Source: an uncultured Eubacteriales bacterium (lineage in GTDB: Bacteria; Bacillota; Clostridia; Lachnospirales; Anaerotignaceae). From it: a stretch of 7,569 nucleotides of DNA. A model generated the notes under the pieces. The model was not told where the DNA came from and did not search any database. It saw only the letters and a list, made by a program, of their open reading frames with translations. The translations under genes and the position numbers were made by a program. The stretch spans positions 1 to 7,569 of the forward strand of contig CAKTER010000069.1 of assembly GCA_934552695.1 (NCBI GenBank), in the 5' to 3' direction. Shown piece by piece: positions 6,279-7,569 of the stretch. Position 1 is the stretch's first letter. Every line of letters starts with the position of its first letter.

Positions 6279-6307
6279 TTTACATATACCGATACCGGTA
6301 GTATAGT
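6279..6307 (+). promoter_or_regulatory. Predicted promoter of the second MATE exporter
   Basis: TTTACA (6279-6284) and TATAGT (6302-6307) each match the consensus at five of six bases and are 17 bases apart. Transcription would begin near 6314 and leave a leader of about 104 bases. The spacer holds the ATACCG repeat and the TACCGGTA palindrome. A TATAAT at 6269-6274 also exists but lacks a well-spaced -35 box. Confidence 0.6.
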
Positions 6308-6310
6308 AAA
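6283..6310 (-). promoter_or_regulatory. Possible LysR promoter overlapping the exporter promoter
   Basis: Leftward, TTTACT (6310-6305) and TATATG (6288-6283) lie 16 bases apart. The match to the -10 consensus is only fair. The surrounding AT-rich stretch offers other -10 boxes such as TATTAT (6275-6270), so the exact promoter is uncertain. If this one is used, it occupies the same DNA as the exporter promoter. Confidence 0.3.
6286..6304. promoter_or_regulatory. Operator candidate: tandem ATACCG with partial dyad (ATAC-N11-GTAT)
   Basis: The + strand reads ATACCGATACCGGTAGTAT. It holds two head-to-tail ATACCG copies (6286-6291 and 6292-6297), a perfect 8-base palindrome TACCGGTA (6293-6300), and ATAC/GTAT ends 11 bases apart. 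It fills the spacer of the exporter promoter. An inverted copy of its CGATACCG core occurs downstream as CGGTATCG at 6384-6391. LysR regulators commonly bind AT-flanked interrupted dyads in such divergent gaps, so this is a reasonable binding site. Confidence 0.45.
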
Positions 6311-6329
6311 TTTAGAACCGGGAGTCAAG

Positions 6330-6367
6330 CAAAATGCGGCAGTTCCTCCGGGAACGAGGGCATTTTG
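6330..6367 (+). ncRNA. Strong stem-loop in the exporter mRNA leader
   Basis: CAAAATGC (6330-6337) pairs perfectly with GCATTTTG (6360-6367). Inside, GTTCC (6342-6346) pairs with GGAAC (6351-6355) around a TCCG loop. The two stems are joined by a symmetric 4-by-4 internal loop (GGCA and GAGG). It lies in the untranslated leader, about 50 bases before the ATG at 6418. It could be a regulatory leader RNA or, at DNA level, a dyad bound by a protein. It matches no riboswitch class I recognise and has no T-run after it. Confidence 0.45.
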
Positions 6368-6417
6368 TAGCCGGAAAAGAGAACGGTATCGATTTTGGGG
6401 AAACGGAGAGGAAAGTT

Positions 6418-7569
6418 ATGAATCAGGATTTAACACAGGGGAAGCCCAGTACGGTATTGTGGAAGTTTTGCCTGCCGTTGTTTGTCAGCGTAGTATTTCA
6501 GCAGCTGTATAACATTGCCGATAGCCTGGTGGCCGGGAACATGGTGGGCGAAAACGCCTTGGCTGCCGTGGGCAACAGCTACGAGATTACGCTGATTTAT
6601 TTGGCCTTTGCCTTTGGGTGCAACATAGGCTGCTCGGTGATTATTTCCCGCCTGTTTGGGGCCCGGGATCACGGGCGGCTGAAAACCGCCACCTCCACGG
6701 CCCTGATCGCCAGCGCCGTGGTTTGCGTCGCTTTGATGGTGGTGGGCCTGCTTTTGGGACGGCCCCTGCTGCTGGCCATCAACACCCCGGAGGAGGTGCT
6801 GGCCGACTCGCTGCTGTACTTAAACATCTACACCCTGGGCCTGCCCTTTGTGTTCTTTTATAACATTGCCAACGGCGTGTTCTCGGCCCTGGGGGATTCC
6901 CAAACGCCCTTAAAGTTTTTGGCCTGCTCGTCCCTGTCCAACATCGCCGTGGACGTGCTGTTTGTTAAGCTGTTTGAAAACGGCGTAGCCGGTGTGGCCT
7001 GGGCCACGTTTTTGTGCCAGGGCGTTAGCTGCGTACTGGCCCTGCTGGTGGTGCTGCGGCGGCTCAAGGCCATGCCCGAAAAAATGCAGGGCCTGTTTTC
7101 GGTGCCCCTGCTGAAGGACTTTGCCATTATCGCCATTCCCAGCACCCTGCAGCAAAGCTTTATTTCCGTGGGCAACATCATCATTCAGGGTGCCATCAAC
7201 AGCTTTGGCACCAGCGTGATGGCCGGGTACGCCGCCTCCATTAAGTTGAACAACCTGGTGATTACCTCGTTTACCACCCTGGGCAACGGCATTTCCAACT
7301 ATACTGCTCAAAACCTGGGGGCCAACAAGCCCGAGCGGGTGCGGAGCGGGTTTGGCGCCGGGCTTAAGCTGGTGTGGCTGCTGTGCATTCCTCTGGCGGC
7401 CCTGTACTTCTTTGCTCCCCGACCGCTGATCTATCTGTTTATGAACGAGCCCACCGAGGCCGCTGTACAGACCGGTATGATATTTTTGCGGATCCTCAGC
7501 CCCTTCTACTTTGTAGTTTCGGCCAAGCTGGTGGCCGACGGTATATTGCGGGGTGCCGGGGAAATGAAG
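6418..7569 (+). CDS. MATE-family efflux transporter (partial, C-terminus beyond the right edge)
   Basis: From the ATG at 6418, 384 codons run open to the window edge. The family is usually about 440-460 residues, so roughly the last two helices are missing. The start has GAGAGG six bases upstream. The N-terminus KPSTVLWKFCLPLFVSVVFQ at 9-28, then QLYNIADSLVAGNMVGENAL and GCSVIISRLFGAR at 71-83, is typical of NorM/MepA-like clostridial MATE proteins. The second repeat begins near 223 (LKDFAIIAIPSTLQQSFISV), with TSFTTLGNGISNYTAQNLGA near 282-301. It would export a drug or metabolite by ion antiport across the inner membrane. The substrate is unknown. The divergent LysR gene, the spacer operator candidate and the leader stem-loop suggest inducible expression. 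It differs clearly from the MATE protein at 1592-2953 in its N-terminal motifs, so the two are not a recent duplication. Confidence 0.93.
   Translation, partial: MNQDLTQGKPSTVLWKFCLPLFVSVVFQQLYNIADSLVAGNMVGENALAAVGNSYEITLIYLAFAFGCNIGCSVIISRLFGARDHGRLKTATSTALIASAVVCVALMVVGLLLGRPLLLAINTPEEVLADSLLYLNIYTLGLPFVFFYNIANGVFSALGDSQTPLKFLACSSLSNIAVDVLFVKLFENGVAGVAWATFLCQGVSCVLALLVVLRRLKAMPEKMQGLFSVPLLKDFAIIAIPSTLQQSFISVGNIIIQGAINSFGTSVMAGYAASIKLNNLVITSFTTLGNGISNYTAQNLGANKPERVRSGFGAGLKLVWLLCIPLAALYFFAPRPLIYLFMNEPTEAAVQTGMIFLRILSPFYFVVSAKLVADGILRGAGEMK

Noticed and set aside
6228..6417. Known riboswitch, such as a guanidine or other efflux-linked class
   Set aside because: A stem-loop is present, but I could not match the conserved loop bases of any class I know.
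5805..6512. Rightward open frame of 235 codons opposite LysR and running into the second MATE gene
   Set aside because: The Gly- and Gln-rich composition indicates an antisense shadow. It crosses the promoter region and the real MATE start.

Overview
The window looks like a stretch of ordinary chromosome from a GC-rich, low-oxygen member of the Clostridia (Oscillospiraceae-like gut bacteria would fit). The reasons are the strong GGAGG-type ribosome sites, the GC-rich codon use with frequent GCC, GGC, CTG and CCC, the short intergenic gaps, and the protein families present, which include a YbaK-type deacylase, two MATE exporters and a LysR regulator of clostridial style. This placement is inference. 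No mobile element, CRISPR array, rRNA or tRNA is visible.

Positions 1-3778 carry one left-going gene cluster, probably an operon. In transcription order it holds a trimeric-type purine nucleoside phosphorylase (3778-2957), a MATE-family exporter that starts at TTG three bases after the phosphorylase stop (2953-1592), a YbaK/ProX-like aminoacyl-tRNA deacylase (1555-1076), and a probably secreted RCC1-repeat protein (1054 to beyond the left edge). A promoter and an 18-base palindrome lie just upstream of the phosphorylase.

From 3936 rightwards the genes read the other way: a class II (zinc) aldolase-family enzyme (3936-4580), then a TRIC/UPF0126 (YicG-like) membrane protein (4698-5330). The -35 boxes of the phosphorylase and aldolase promoters share one base, so these two genes probably influence each other's transcription. 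Their products could act on successive steps of nucleoside-sugar salvage, but no isomerase or kinase is in view to prove it.

The right third is a LysR-type regulator (6227-5334, leftward) that ends 3 bases from the YicG-like gene in convergent orientation. It is divergent from a second MATE exporter (6418 to beyond the right edge). The 190-base gap between the regulator and the exporter is AT-rich. It contains a good exporter promoter with a repeated ATACCG element inside its spacer, and a strong stem-loop in the exporter leader. This is the classical layout of a LysR regulator controlling the neighbouring efflux gene.

Nothing here is clearly a new system. The points most worth checking are the changed active-site residues of the phosphorylase and aldolase, the shared divergent promoter with its palindrome, the leader stem-loop of the second exporter, and the odd operon partner with RCC1 repeats.
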